A stretch of 64,000 nucleotides of DNA from Labyrinthula sp. Ha. Its lineage: Eukaryota > Sar > Bigyra > Labyrinthulida > Labyrinthulaceae. A program made the translations under genes and the position numbers. The notes below the pieces were generated by a model. It saw nothing but the letters and a program-made list of their open reading frames with translations. It ran no database searches and was not told where the DNA came from. The stretch lies in the NCBI GenBank assembly GCA_015227615.1, contig JAALGZ010000006.1, positions 1,240,001-1,304,000 of the forward strand, given 5' to 3'. Of the stretch, positions 46,371-58,200 are shown piece after piece; position 1 is the stretch's first letter, and each line of letters starts with the position of its first letter.

Positions 46371-48215
46371 TTTTCAATAAAACAAACCCCACCCCTAAGC
46401 TTAATAATAACGAGGAAACTAGACTTTTAAGGTCACTGTTTTTACCAGTCTGCAATCTTGGAGTTATTTACTAGTTGTAGATCTTGCAACTAGCCCTAGT
46501 TCCAAGACTGTTTCATTCTCTTTCCTGCTATGTATGTTCATTGTCAACAAAATTATTTAGATTTATCTCAAGAAAAAGAGAAATATTTGCAGTTTCTACA
46601 AATAATATTTTACAGGTATGAAAATTACTTCACATGAGATCATATTTTGCTAAGAAGCTTAATAGTATCGGTGCAAACAGCCCACCAATAGAGGGTACCA
46701 AAAAAGCACAAGCACATTGTTTGAATCTAGCATCCTAGGATTCGCATTACCAGATTATGTGACTGAATTCTGGAAGATCAAGAAGATTGCTCTTCAAATA
46801 TTTGGGGGTCATTCATTATACACCCCTACATGGTGCACGGTTTGTAGTAGTGAATTATGGAGTGGTTCATCTCCTGAAAAGTGCATAACTGAACCAAATA
46901 GTAAGATCCAAACTTAGAATTACTATAAACCAAGAATTTTCTCAATTTTGAGCAATTTGTTTTCTTAAAACGTACAATTTACCTCATTTTGAGGTTAAGT
47001 TAACAGATTGGTGGTGAAAAAAACATTAATAATAAGACGTATAAACCTTAGTACCCCCTTTATAAGGAAGGGATAACTCAGTTTAGACGGCAACAAGATC
47101 ACACAGGAACTGGAAACTTAATAGTAGGAAAAATAAATTGAAACTTAGTCTAAGTAGCTTATTTTCTGTTGCTTTTACTCTTTGGTTCTTCGGTTTAGCG
47201 TTCAACGTTTTCCGTCAATATTTTGAGGAGCATAAACATATCTCTAGACGAACGACAAAGGAGTTATTGTATGTTTAAGAAGTATACTTAACTAAGAATT
47301 TGCAGACTTTTCTAATATCATGAAAGTGAATAAGACAATGTTTTGGTCATTTAACGTGTATTGTATTGGCATACTTCTGAAAATCTTCCAATGAAAACTA
47401 CTACCTGATTGACCAGAAGACAAGAAATTTTGGAGATTTAAAATCACCTTAAAATATCTGTTCTATTTAATTGAGGGTTGAGTAATAGTTTGCTCTTACA
47501 ACTGTATATATAGGAAATAAGTCATTGTACACTATAAGTGTTATTAAATTGCTTCTAGTTAGTACAAGCCTTTTGGATTTTGTAAGTTTGAGCAATCGGT
47601 GAGGTTGTGGACACTCAATAGAGAAGACGGACGGGCTGGATGAAGAATCCATTGCTTTTCTGCGATCTTGATTTTGAGTATCCCGTTTATCAATTTTTAA
47701 AAATTATTAATATATTAAGTGGCCTGTACTACTCCCTTCACCAAACTGTGTCTCGCACTACCCTGGTTTGTAGATCAAGTGTTTGTTTCTTGCCCTGTAT
47801 TTGCTTTAGCCTATAGGTCATCGTGTAAAGCAATCAAGTATCTCAAGCAATTTTTTACTCTGAATTGTCAAACATCTTATAAAACTTAGAACTGATGTTT
47901 TAGTTCCTCATTGGATAAAACTATTTATTTTTATTTGGAATATAACTAGAAGCTACAAGCAGACTATAATTACTCGAAAAGGATAAGTTGCAAAGAGTGT
48001 TAAGAACTTGCTTATTACCAGCATCTTTGTCAAATCAAAAAAATCAACCCGGAGGGTATGGTTCAAGCTCAAAAACAACTCTAGACAACACGAGGAAACT
48101 GTCTACAACGCTTCTTTGAACGAGGAGATGATAGGAAATGCAGCCTTGAGCGAGGTAAATAACCGTGGAAATAGAAACCTCGTTTTTATCAACATTCAAA
48201 TGATAATGAGTACAG

Positions 48216-50078
48216 CTATCTCTTTTGAGACTGCCTGGACTTGTATTTTCGCAGCTTTTTCTTCAAAGTTTGAATTTCCTTCTGCAAAATAAGTTCATTA
48301 GCCCTTGCTCCATCCAAATCTGACTCCAAAACAGTGACTTCCTTTTCTTTTTTCCCGAGTTCTTCTTTTAAGATATTCATTTCATATTTTAGCTGATTTG
48401 AATCAATTTTATCTATACTATCTTTTCCACGAAGATTAACCCGTGCCTTTCCAGAGCAAGTGAATACATAGAAGATCCTTTTCAGACTAGCTTGCAGCGG
48501 ATGAATCGTCCTTGATTGGCTTCTCTGGTACAGGTGCTCATCCGTGAACACCATATTCACGTCTGGATCCTCTGTTTCTTCAAGATTCTTGTTAGCTTTT
48601 TCTTTGCTCTTGGTAATCGCCTGAGTTTGTCTTAACTCTTTGAGAGATTGTTTTGTATTATAAAGCATCTTTTCTGTCTCTCTTTTCTCATCACTAAGTT
48701 TGTCAAAGTTCAAATTTTTCTCATTTAGTTCTTCATCCAATCGTTTCACCTCATCTTTCACACCAGATAAAACGTTCAAGAAATCTGTTTCTTTTTGCAA
48801 ACACAGTCTAAACCAGGGATTTTGCTGTTTTCCCAGCTCATGTTCCTTAATAGCTCCCAAGAGTTCCTCTCTGTTGAAGGATTGCATTTTAGCTTTAGAA
48901 CGAAAACGTGATTCTAATCCATACCACTTTAATACCTCTTCAACATTAGAAGCTCCAAAAATATAACGAGAAAGACCAGAATTTTTTATACATTTTTCGG
49001 TTTTAAACAATGTTTTCTTAAATTCCAACAATGTTGTCAACTCAAATACATCGGCACTGTAATTATTTGTCTCATTTTCCGATGACAAAAGGGCGAATGC
49101 AAGAATAATTTGAAGGCCAGTTCTATTTTCATGAAAAAACAACTTCTCTACGCAAAGTTTCGTGTTTTCTTGTTCAAGAGAGCAAGCAGGAATATCCGGA
49201 TGATTTTGGCTTAAGATGCCCATTCGGTGAACGAACCATTCTCTTAACCAAACGCATACAAAAAAATTAGAGTCAACTAGGTCTTTCCCGGCGACAACTC
49301 GCAAAAGCAGAAGCTCAAGCAACCCTACATCAGTCTCTTCGGAATGCTCCAAAAATACCTCAGTTCTTCCCAGGGACAAACCCAAAATCTTGGAAACAGC
49401 ATAATTCTCAGCAGAAGACCAAGTTTCAAGAATCTTACTAGTCAACTTCTTGAGCATAAACAACACAGCAAAAAACGCTTCCTTTTCGTTATCAAGCAGC
49501 ATATATTCAGCAACTCTTACAATAAGGGCATTAAGGATCAAAAGGATAGCAATTCCATTTGAATATTGCTTCTCTTTCACTTCATTTCTAATCTTTTGAT
49601 TTAAAAAGTATTTAAACGGTAGCAATACTTGTCTTATGTCCGTTTTCGATAGTTTATCCAAATTAGATATCGGAATAAAAAGGGAGGATTGAGTACTCAC
49701 TGGATTGCTTAGTTCGATAAAGTATTCGTCATAGGAGCTTTGGGAAATGAATTTTTTCTTTACAGTGCTGATCGTACACCTCTCTTTCAACAAAATTTCC
49801 ACTCCTTCAATTTTAGTATCCTCGTGAATGTTTTCGGAAAATGTATCAGTTTTTTCTTCTGAAAAACTTTTAGTTTTCTCTGTTTTCACTGACTCTGTGT
49901 CCGAGGCGTTGAATCCTTGTTGATTTTCTTTGTTCTCTTCTCTAAGTTCATCCTCCGTGTCCCTAAGCTCGGGGGGTGAGAACTCTGGTGTTTGAAACGT
50001 AGAGAACCCTTTTCTTAGCTTTATTTGACGAGGGATGGATAAATTTCCCCTCCTTTGTCGTTTTCTTTTAGCGGGCAT
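48216..50078 (-). CDS. Helical protein with C-terminal coiled coil, unrecognised
   Basis: 620 aa, single exon, ATG at 50078. The N-terminus is basic (MPAKRKRQRRGN, a probable nuclear signal), then Ser/Glu-rich and disordered to about residue 95 with a KENQQ string. Residues about 130-400 are helical with hydrophobic helices (GIAILLILNALIVRVAEYML; FFAVLFMLKKLTSKIL; GLLELLLLRVVAGKDL), probably a soluble helical-repeat domain. Coiled coils follow at about 430-500 (VKDEVKRLDEELNEKNLNFD) and 560-615 (LKEELGKKEKEVTVLESDLD), ending in a basic tail KSRQSQKR. The layout suggests a nuclear scaffold or kinetochore-type protein. That is inference only and no family is recognised. It is divergent from the glutathione transferase gene, with 210 bp between starts. 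Confidence 0.7.
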   Translation of the reverse strand: MPAKRKRQRRGNLSIPRQIKLRKGFSTFQTPEFSPPELRDTEDELREENKENQQGFNASDTESVKTEKTKSFSEEKTDTFSENIHEDTKIEGVEILLKERCTISTVKKKFISQSSYDEYFIELSNPVSTQSSLFIPISNLDKLSKTDIRQVLLPFKYFLNQKIRNEVKEKQYSNGIAILLILNALIVRVAEYMLLDNEKEAFFAVLFMLKKLTSKILETWSSAENYAVSKILGLSLGRTEVFLEHSEETDVGLLELLLLRVVAGKDLVDSNFFVCVWLREWFVHRMGILSQNHPDIPACSLEQENTKLCVEKLFFHENRTGLQIILAFALLSSENETNNYSADVFELTTLLEFKKTLFKTEKCIKNSGLSRYIFGASNVEEVLKWYGLESRFRSKAKMQSFNREELLGAIKEHELGKQQNPWFRLCLQKETDFLNVLSGVKDEVKRLDEELNEKNLNFDKLSDEKRETEKMLYNTKQSLKELRQTQAITKSKEKANKNLEETEDPDVNMVFTDEHLYQRSQSRTIHPLQASLKRIFYVFTCSGKARVNLRGKDSIDKIDSNQLKYEMNILKEELGKKEKEVTVLESDLDGARANELILQKEIQTLKKKLRKYKSRQSQKR

Positions 50079-50288
50079 CCTTCTTTTTAATATTTGTGAA
50101 GATTGTTTTCCTGTACTTCAGCAAGTGAAATATTCTCAGACTAAAGTAATCCACTCTTGTGTCATACTATTATTTTGGGCAATTAACGCGAAGAAGTTAA
50201 TAAGAACATAAACTAGAATCAATAGATACAAAGCGCTTGTTTCACCTAGTAGACATACTCCCACTAGCTGAAACATAAAACAAACTAC

Positions 50289-51053
50289 ATGCAATCACCC
50301 TCCAGATCTTTTCGTTTTCTTTCAGCGTGGTTCTGCCCGTACGCCCAGCGTGCATGGATTGCTTTGGAACACTTACAGATACCTCATACTTACGTGGAAG
50401 CACTACATCTCCAAGTAACTAAATTTCAACACTTATAATAGGAAGATGAAACTTACAAAAAAGATGTGGAACTATTAAAATATAATAAAAAAGGATTAGT
50501 TCCAACCCTTGTAGATAAGGAAACATATGAGTCTATAACGGACAGCTTGAACTGCGTTAATGCTCTGTCAACACTTTCAAACTCGAACCTTTCCTCGCCA
50601 TCCTTACTAAAAAGGGCAGAGCAATTAAATGAAAACATCTGCTCCAAATTTTATATCATTCTAGTTCGCCAAGAAGAAGAAAAACAGAAGCAAGCATTCA
50701 AAGAACTAATGAAGGAACTTGAAAGTTTTTCTAATGAAGCTTCAGCTTCATCAGGACACTTTTGGGGTGCCAGCTTGAGCATTGTGGATATTGCACTATT
50801 TCCCTGGGCATTTAGATTCTTCCTACTCAAAACCTACAGGGGGGATGAGTACGATGTACTCAAACTTGCTGAAGAAAAACAAATGCAAGGATTTCTTCTA
50901 TGGTTTGAAGAAATGCTGAAATTAGATTGCGTACAAAAAACTCTTGCTGAAAAGGATAAGTTAGTCTGGAGTTACAAGCGATACGCCAAAGGATACGCAC
51001 AGAGTCAAGTAGGTGAGGCTGTTAGAAAAGGACTTGAGGCGCACACAGTTTAA
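50289..51053 (+). CDS. Omega-type glutathione S-transferase
   Basis: Exons 50289-50414 and 50442-51053 give 245 aa. The 27-nt intron (GTAACTAAA ... ATAATAG) is the shortest in the window. Seen: a thioredoxin-fold start with AWFCPYAQRAWIALEHLQIP, whose CPYAQR holds the catalytic cysteine of omega-type enzymes, then LLKYNKKGLVPTLVD (the cis-proline and glutathione-binding turn) and TYESITDSL. In the C-terminal helical domain come FWGASLSIVDIALFPWAFRF, the conserved SIVDIA-x-x-PW signature. Omega-type enzymes act as thiol transferases and dehydroascorbate reductases rather than classic conjugating enzymes. The first ATG gives a short Ser/Arg/Phe-rich leader (MQSPSRSFRFLS) that might be an organelle signal. 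The gene ends 7 bp before the stop of the convergent GFA gene. Confidence 0.9.
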
Positions 51054-51060
51054 GTACAAC

Positions 51061-51471
51061 TTACTTTGATTCCTTTGAAATATTCGTTTCGGCATGACTT
51101 TTCTCCCAATTTTGTCCGTCGTAAGTGCACACTTGAAATGTTGGCTTGACTCCATCAAAGTCATCCCAGAGAACACAGTGCTGCGTTACAGCAACTCCAT
51201 CTGGGTTGGATCTCGGGATGTAGTATGGTAGAATTCCACAAGTCTTACAAAACGGCCTTTTTGCAGTTTTAGTACCCCATAAGTATAGAGTTTGTTCAGA
51301 AGGATGAGTGAGTAGTGTAAAGTCAGTTGCTGGAACTATGAAATGAAGATTTTTTCGAAGTTTGCAATCACTACAGTTGCAGTCCCAGAGTTTTATGTTT
51401 GGCCTACGTATTTTTACCTCTGCTCTGACCCGTTTACAGTGACAACTTATTTTAGCAGTTCTAGCTTCCAT
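51061..51471 (-). CDS. GFA/CENP-V-like zinc-binding protein
   Basis: 136 aa from the ATG at 51471 (MEARTAKISCHCKRV). Seen: zinc ligand pairs C-H-C (CHCKRV), CNCSDCKLRKNLHF and FCKTCGILPYY, in the order of the GFA (glutathione-dependent formaldehyde-activating) fold, plus TLYLWGTKTAKRPFCKTCG. The family includes glutathione-linked enzymes and the animal CENP-V protein. A short, single-domain form like this is common in bacteria and eukaryotes, and the substrate is unknown. It lies tail to tail with the glutathione transferase, a suggestive but possibly accidental pairing given the glutathione chemistry of both families. Stop codons are 7 bp apart. Confidence 0.85.
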   Translation of the reverse strand: MEARTAKISCHCKRVRAEVKIRRPNIKLWDCNCSDCKLRKNLHFIVPATDFTLLTHPSEQTLYLWGTKTAKRPFCKTCGILPYYIPRSNPDGVAVTQHCVLWDDFDGVKPTFQVCTYDGQNWEKSHAETNISKESK

Positions 51472-51690
51472 TGTTGTATTCTTTGAACTTTCTTTGTTCT
51501 TCCTTTCGCGTATCAGTTGAACCTCAGCCAATCATATCACATATGCTGAAACTGGATAGTTTGATTGGACAAATAAACTTTGAGGAAATCTAAGGCTAAA
51601 AAGAAGAAAACATTGTCATTCATTTTCAGGACTAAGAAATCACTTCGCGTACACCACAAAATATAACTACACTGGTTTTAATAGATAAAA

Positions 51691-52206
51691 ATGGATCATG
51701 GAAGAGACCCGTGCCCTTATAGAATCATTGACGATATTGGTGGAGCCTTTGCCATGGGAGCTTGTGGTGGAACAATTTGGCACACTGTTCGAGGTTGGAG
51801 GAACTCCCCAAGGGGCGAAAAGTTCTTAGGAATGTCAACAGCAGTAAAATCAAGAGCTCCTGCGCTAGGTGGTGGGTTTGCTGTTTGGGGTCTTTGCTTT
51901 TCTTCTGTGGATTGTACCTTGGCAGCGATACGTAGGAAGGAAGACCCATGGAACTCTATTATGGCAGGAGCAGCTACTGGGGCTATCCTGGTTGCTAGAG
52001 GTGGGTATAAGGCTATGGGAAGACAAGCTGTTGTAGGAGGGGTTCTATTAGCTTTAATAGAAGGCTTGAATATCTATATCAGTAATAAGGTAGCAGGTTC
52101 AGCTGATCCAGCGAGAAACCAAGATGTTGCTGCGCCACCACCAGTGAGTTCAGTGTTATCGGGCAAAAATGCATCTGGGTTAGGTTATGATGGTGCAGCT
52201 CTTTGA
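51691..52206 (+). CDS. TIM17: Mitochondrial inner-membrane translocase subunit TIM17
   Basis: 171 aa, single exon, ATG at 51691. It begins MDHGRDPCPYRIIDDIGGAF, the very conserved TIM17 N-terminus (R-x-PCPxRIxDDxGGAF), then AMGACGGTIWHTVRGWRNSPRG, a Tim17/22/23 signature with glycine-packed spans and an RGWRNSP loop. Three further glycine-rich spans follow (LGGGFAVWGLCFSSVDC, SIMAGAATGAILVARGG, AVVGGVLLALIEG), then a Pro/Ala-rich tail. TIM17 is part of the TIM23 complex, which imports presequence proteins. The length is typical. It starts about 220 bp from the divergent GFA gene's ATG. Confidence 0.95.
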   Translation: MDHGRDPCPYRIIDDIGGAFAMGACGGTIWHTVRGWRNSPRGEKFLGMSTAVKSRAPALGGGFAVWGLCFSSVDCTLAAIRRKEDPWNSIMAGAATGAILVARGGYKAMGRQAVVGGVLLALIEGLNIYISNKVAGSADPARNQDVAAPPPVSSVLSGKNASGLGYDGAAL

Positions 52207-55200
52207 TTTTTTTTATTGGAATATACTGATCTCAAGTATGTAGCTTTGCTGAAAGGTAAAGGTTCACGCAGGTATGGCTAAGTTAGAAACCAGGTTTCTT
52301 CTATTTTAGTTAGTTTTAATGAAAATGAATAATTCAAATGGTATAGAGTTAAAAATATTATTCCTTGATGCCACTAGTCTACGGTGAGCATTAAGCGATC
52401 TGCCTATTTTTTTTGACATATTTGGTTACATCAACGATGTGTCAAGAAACCTCAAGAACCGAAGCTTATACCGTTTTCAAATCTCTCGTAATGATGAACC
52501 TTTATTCGTTTGATTGATTCAGGTCGAAATGAAACAAAATTGCTCTATATACTGTTCATCATTTTGAACTCAATCCTAGCAGGTCTGGAATGAGAATTTC
52601 ATGAAAATTAACACTGCTAGAATTTGTAGTGAAGCTTTAGATATTAGTAGTGTATGGAATATAGTAACCGTACTTGGTACTTGAACCACCAGAAAAGTAT
52701 GAAGAAACTAAGAACCATCTAAAAGTCATAAATGATGCGTTAGACTAAATCTTCCACATTATAAGATAAGAGAGCGTAGCGGCAGAGCTTTAGCAAGACT
52801 ATAGGGTGAGATCTAGCAATCTAATCGTATTGTTAAGTTGTTTTCAAAAACTTTTACGAAGAGTCATTAATCATTTAGCTTCATTGTTGATAAGCAACAG
52901 AAGCTTATATAGGGTCTTACTAGTTTCTCTTGAAGTCTGACCATTTTTCCAATGTCTCTATGGTAACTTTTGTTTCAGGATCACCTTGGTTATAGACATC
53001 AAATTCATATAAGTTATATAACCAGGTTGCTTATGTCCGTAGAACAATTTTCAAAAGAAATCCTTTTAATTTAGGTTACTTCAGCTGAGGGTGATACCTT
53101 CTTATCTGTTTGGACATGTGGTTCCTAGTAGGTAATTTTTCTAAACGTCAACTTGAATTACTAGAGGTTAAGCTAAATCTTCATGTGGAAGTGTAGCACT
53201 AAAAATATTAACTCATCTGTATTTGGCAAAAAGGGAGTGACAGTCTAATCTCTCTTTACGTAGAGTTGTAGTTTTGTGGACCTGTAGTCACTAGTGGTAA
53301 CTTTCTTTAATAGAGGTATAAATATTGAATGCATTGGACCATACAAGAGACTGGAAAAGTGGAAAATCGCAAATGTTAATAAGAGTAATGGAGGAGCATC
53401 TTCTGGTTCCACTATTTATAAGAATAATGGAACATGAGAGCCAATGGGGTTGTCGACGAGATCGGGTGTAATGGATGTCATTTTCGGCGCTTGCAAAATG
53501 CTTTTGTGGAAGAATTAAATGCTGTTATAGATATCTTTATATTGGATTGAAACTTGCTGTCTGCAGGCTTTTTTATTTTCTTCACACATCATGATTCTAT
53601 GTAAGTCAAGTTTGTACTCCATTTGAGGTCAATGAGTCAGTGACTAATGTGATGAGACCGGAAATGTTAGCTCATAGAATTGAAATTCTTTGTGAAGAAT
53701 GCTTGGATATGCTATCTACATAAAAAACACGAATCCAATTGGAGCTGGTTTAAAGTAGGTGGCGTGTTTTTTTCAGGTTTTATTAGAGACCATTCATATT
53801 GGTTGTGAGTAGCTTTAGTGATGGTTTCCTTTTTTCAAGAAGGATGTACATTTACATGGGCTATGGTCTGCGAGAAGAAGTTTATCTTTGGAAGATATAA
53901 ATTCATAACCTGTAAATAAGTATAATTTCTGTTTCTTTTTAATGTATTTTCTTGTTTTTTGTGGACTAGCTAGTCTGATTGGAGTAAACTGGACTCTTTT
54001 ATTGTCTTCCCGTCTTTTAATTCCAACCATCGTACTTAAAGAGGTATTACTTGATAAGAATGAACTATGCTCTTAATAACTATATCCCTGCATGTTCAAA
54101 AGCAATTACTTCTTTTGGGGCCATTTATGAAGAGCAGTAATCATTGGCTTCGAAAATAGGAAAACGATGGTTCCCATAATGGTTAGAGTCTATTATCAAA
54201 CCTGTTTCAGTATTTCTAAGCTATACCTTATCCACAAAATATAATTGGAATAAAACCTTTTGTTTCATAACTTACTGTTCTGGGCGAAATTTTGTTCAAC
54301 AAATAACTTATTACCAAGGAACATATTTTGCGCATACGTTTGATTCGTTATTCTTGTATGGAACAAATTCTTACACCAAATCTAAGAACTTCTAATGCAT
54401 TGTTTCTTGTTAAGTTTTACACGCCTTATTACTTTTATAGTATGTTTGCAATATTGTATTTTGTATTTTAGTACACATATACCATTTTCTTAAGTAAGGG
54501 TGCGGTTTAACATTAAAATATATAATCTATTCAAGCCACCATTGCCCATCGTCATGTGTGTGGGTTATTTCTTAACGTTGTCACAATGAGTGCTTCAAAT
54601 GATTATAGTTAAAAAATGCAAGGAATTCTTATTCTTAGTAACACCTCTTAGTAAGAGCTTTACAATGCCAAATATACAATTACATTTTTATATACACATA
54701 GAAGATAGTGAAAACGGGTTCGAACTAACCCTGTAATAAGTGTATGATTAGTTAGTTTCAAAAGCACAAGAAAAAGGTAAGCTCAGTGGTTAGCTGTCAG
54801 CTACCAGCATTTCTTTCTATTAACTTTTATAAATGTCATGTTTAAACCACGTGAAGATTCTGTGTAACACTCTGCTTTCTTTTTCATAGTTATTGCTACG
54901 TCAAAATTTATACCCAGGCTTGGCTTAGAGTCGAAATCGATTACAATAACAAGAGAGCTTCTTCGAAATAGGTAACATGTATATAAGTCTGAAACTTTTA
55001 AGTGGTTACTTCCATTATAATAATAATAAGTTAAATTATATATATATTGATTAGGGCTTCAACGTACGTAGCGACAGAATATTATTGATATAGGAAAGGA
55101 TGAATAAAACACTGTTAATAGATATTTTGTTTCGGTTTATTGGGGGAGGGAGTTAAATTGACGAGGATAAATATTATATTGTCTCAACTAATACTGGCGG

Positions 55201-58200
55201 TTGACATCTTCAAGTTAGGTAAAAGTTAAAACACTTAACTCTTAGTTGTTATTGTTGGTGTTTGATAGTAATATGTTACCGGTGAATTCCACCATTGATC
55301 GTCAAGTTCTATTAGACAAATTATTAATTATAAAGACTACCCTCCTTAATTTAGTTAGTTTGAAAATTATTTACTCATATTTTTATCATTTTTTTTTTAT
55401 TTTCTCTCATGCAAAAAGCTCTTCATTGAACAACTGGGTCAATTATTTCAAATTCTTATCTCCACAATTGTGACTAGTGTATTAATAATATATATATATA
55501 TATATTGGGATCTTGTGCAGTGAACTAACTGTCCTTTTATACAGTGCTCTTACACAACTGAAATATCCACAAAATCTTGCCAAACTTTAGAACTATTTTA
55601 AGTCCCTTGCTTTTTTGTAGGACTTTTTTATCAATGTTAATTAAGTTCGCTTGAGTTAAATATGTATTCTTTCTTGTTTTGTGTTTATTTTAATGCTTAG
55701 CCCGAAAGTATTGTATATCTTATTCACAATGTAAGGATAATCTTATGAATATTGACTTTTCACACAAATAAAAGGAAAGCTATTTCGATGGTGCCGATGC
55801 ATTCTAATGACCTTAATTTGTGACAAAATTAATTCATTAGATTAGAAATTTTTTCGAGCTTGTTGGTTTTCCAAAATCCAAAATACCCAAAAATAATGTA
55901 CTTCTCCAATTCTAATTCTTCCTACAAGAAATGATTTTAACCCACATAGGATTAAATATACAATCTGTAATAATACACTAGATTTTTTAAATCCATCAAA
56001 ATTTTTAGGCAAATATAAATTAATGAGCTATATTACCTAATCTAAAACTACTAAATATTTATTTATTTCTATCGTAATAGAGATTTTTTTTGGCGATAAA
56101 ACATATTCAACGTTATGTGTAATTTAGCTTATATACATATATTCTCAGTCTTCTATCTTTCTTCGCTGTTTTCTTCAAATTACAATCATTTCTCACAGAA
56201 AGATTATAATGATTCAATTCACAGGTCACAGTTCTCAGTGTTTTGTCAACACAAATAGACATTGGAAGGTATATAACTAGCTTCTTTTGCTAAAGAGAGG
56301 TACTAGAGAGAATTATTTGTTTTCAGATTTTGTATGTGATATATCTTGAGCCAGGGACTCTTAGTTAAAAAATCCGACATACTTTTTAGTTTATATAAAG
56401 AGGTCAAGGTGATCTATTATAAATTTTGTAGTATTTAAAAAATTATAATAGAACTAATTTGAATATTAATTTTTCATCAGATTATATGTTTAGTGTTAAG
56501 TATATATAAAGGCTATTGTTTTCTAAATGTGAGAATGCAGTACCTTCTAAACTCTAGAAAACTTGTATATGTGCTTGGGTTAAAATAAATATTCTCAAGA
56601 AAAATAGTTAGGGTCTGCAAGTCTTTAATTTTTGTTAAGAGATCTGAGAGTGAATTGGACTAAGGACGAATAATACTTTGATAATTGAGAACCGGCAAAA
56701 CTGTCGGAGCCTGTCACTATGACTTACATTATTTATAGGGTGGATTTCCCCATTGTTAGCCAAAACTTATGGAGGTAAAGAATAATACTCTAAACGTAAC
56801 AGTCAAACGTTAAACTAAAAGTTGAAAACACCATAACCTAGAACAAAGGGCATTATTGACAATCTCTTTCCATTATTGCCATTACTAATATCACGCAGTC
56901 AAAAGATTGCGCAAAGGGAACAAGATGAAGAAAGGAGCTTTTAGACCTTTTTATCGACAGCGACTAGACTCTTCGGGTATGGCGAGTTTGCATAGAATGA
57001 GGCAAAGTAAAACTTGTACCTCGGTACCAAAGAAGACACAAACTTTTGTATTTTTGCTTTTCAGACATACAGTAGAAGAAAAAACAAGGGAAAAACATGT
57101 TCAATCCAAGAAAAATTTCAGTTTATATTTCACTCATATCTTTAACGACTGCCTAGCAACCACCAGATACGTGTTAAATTGCAAGCGCAGTTACAGATTC
57201 AACACCTTTATCATGAGTCTCCAGACCGTCAGAAATACTGATTCCTTGGAAACCGGGCCTCTGATGTTAATATCATACAAGAGCAAGCCTTTTCACACGG
57301 CATCCAATACTATAAGTAACAAGGAATTCTAAATTTAATTACAGCTTTATTCACAATTTATCGTATCAGTTTGCATACATCATTAGTATCACAATATGCT
57401 GTCCAGCACAGGTCACAAATAGCAACTTCTACGGAGAAATAAATCAGTTCTTAACTACGCTAGCATAAGCATTCCAAATCTTCAACAGCTTTGAGGCACT
57501 TTTCATGATGGTGTGTTGTACTTTTTGCAGGTTTGCAACGAGACATGGATTTTATAACTTTGTGGATGTTGCTCGGCTCCTTAGGACATATACCATACTT
57601 CCCGGCTCATTATCATCTCGGAACTTAATCTAGGCCGTTGTTCTAATTCGATTTTATTATTTAAGGTTTCGGTAGACCAAATATAGTTTATTATAGAAGT
57701 CCTGAAATTAGTATTATATTTTGTGACTTTTTGAGGATTTTTATTAAGGGTGAGCTTGTCCTAAGTATTATAACCTACATTTCACACCACTTCTTCGAGG
57801 GATATAATTTAGTAGCCAGAATTCTATGTTTAAGGTGCTAAGTTCGAAAAAGTTTTGTTCAGGAACTAGGTGTTAAGAATTAGAGTGTAGGCTAATAATA
57901 ACAAGTTTTGAGGAAGATCTGCTGGAGTCTCCTATGGCGACTAGTAAGAGTTGAGCTCTACTTTATGCAAGGGTGTGTTGATTGAATTAGACTAGCTGAA
58001 CGATGTGACTGTTCTTCTGGTCCAGTAGTTGTGTATTACAAAATGGACCTTGCATATGTTCTTCAAGTTAATTTTGAGCTCCTGGCCACAATTCATACTA
58101 TTTAAATCCATGGTTTGCTTTGACATTTCTCCCACTTTGCACACCTAAGGATCCAGAACAATGCCGTTAATCTGTAACCTTCATTCATACCACCATGCAT

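Larger units (their letters stand above)
43588..48215. other. 4.6-kb gene desert with transposon remains
   Basis: No supported host gene. It contains a Ty1/copia fossil (45079-45324) and a copy of the AT-rich inverted-repeat element (about 45930-46370). Frames at 43878-44090, 46717-46917, 47467-47652 and 48008-48292 have no domain. The last lies antisense to the end of the coiled-coil gene. Confidence 0.5.

Noticed and set aside
54710-54740. Possible tRNA T-arm (GGGTTCGAACTAACCC)
   Set aside because: It is a perfect small hairpin, but loop size and register do not fit a T-arm and no other tRNA arms are found on either strand.
56925-57332. 135-codon ATG-started frame
   Set aside because: Length is at the upper edge of chance for this composition. 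I see no domain, and a possible GTACC...TTTTCAG intron inside it did not improve the protein.
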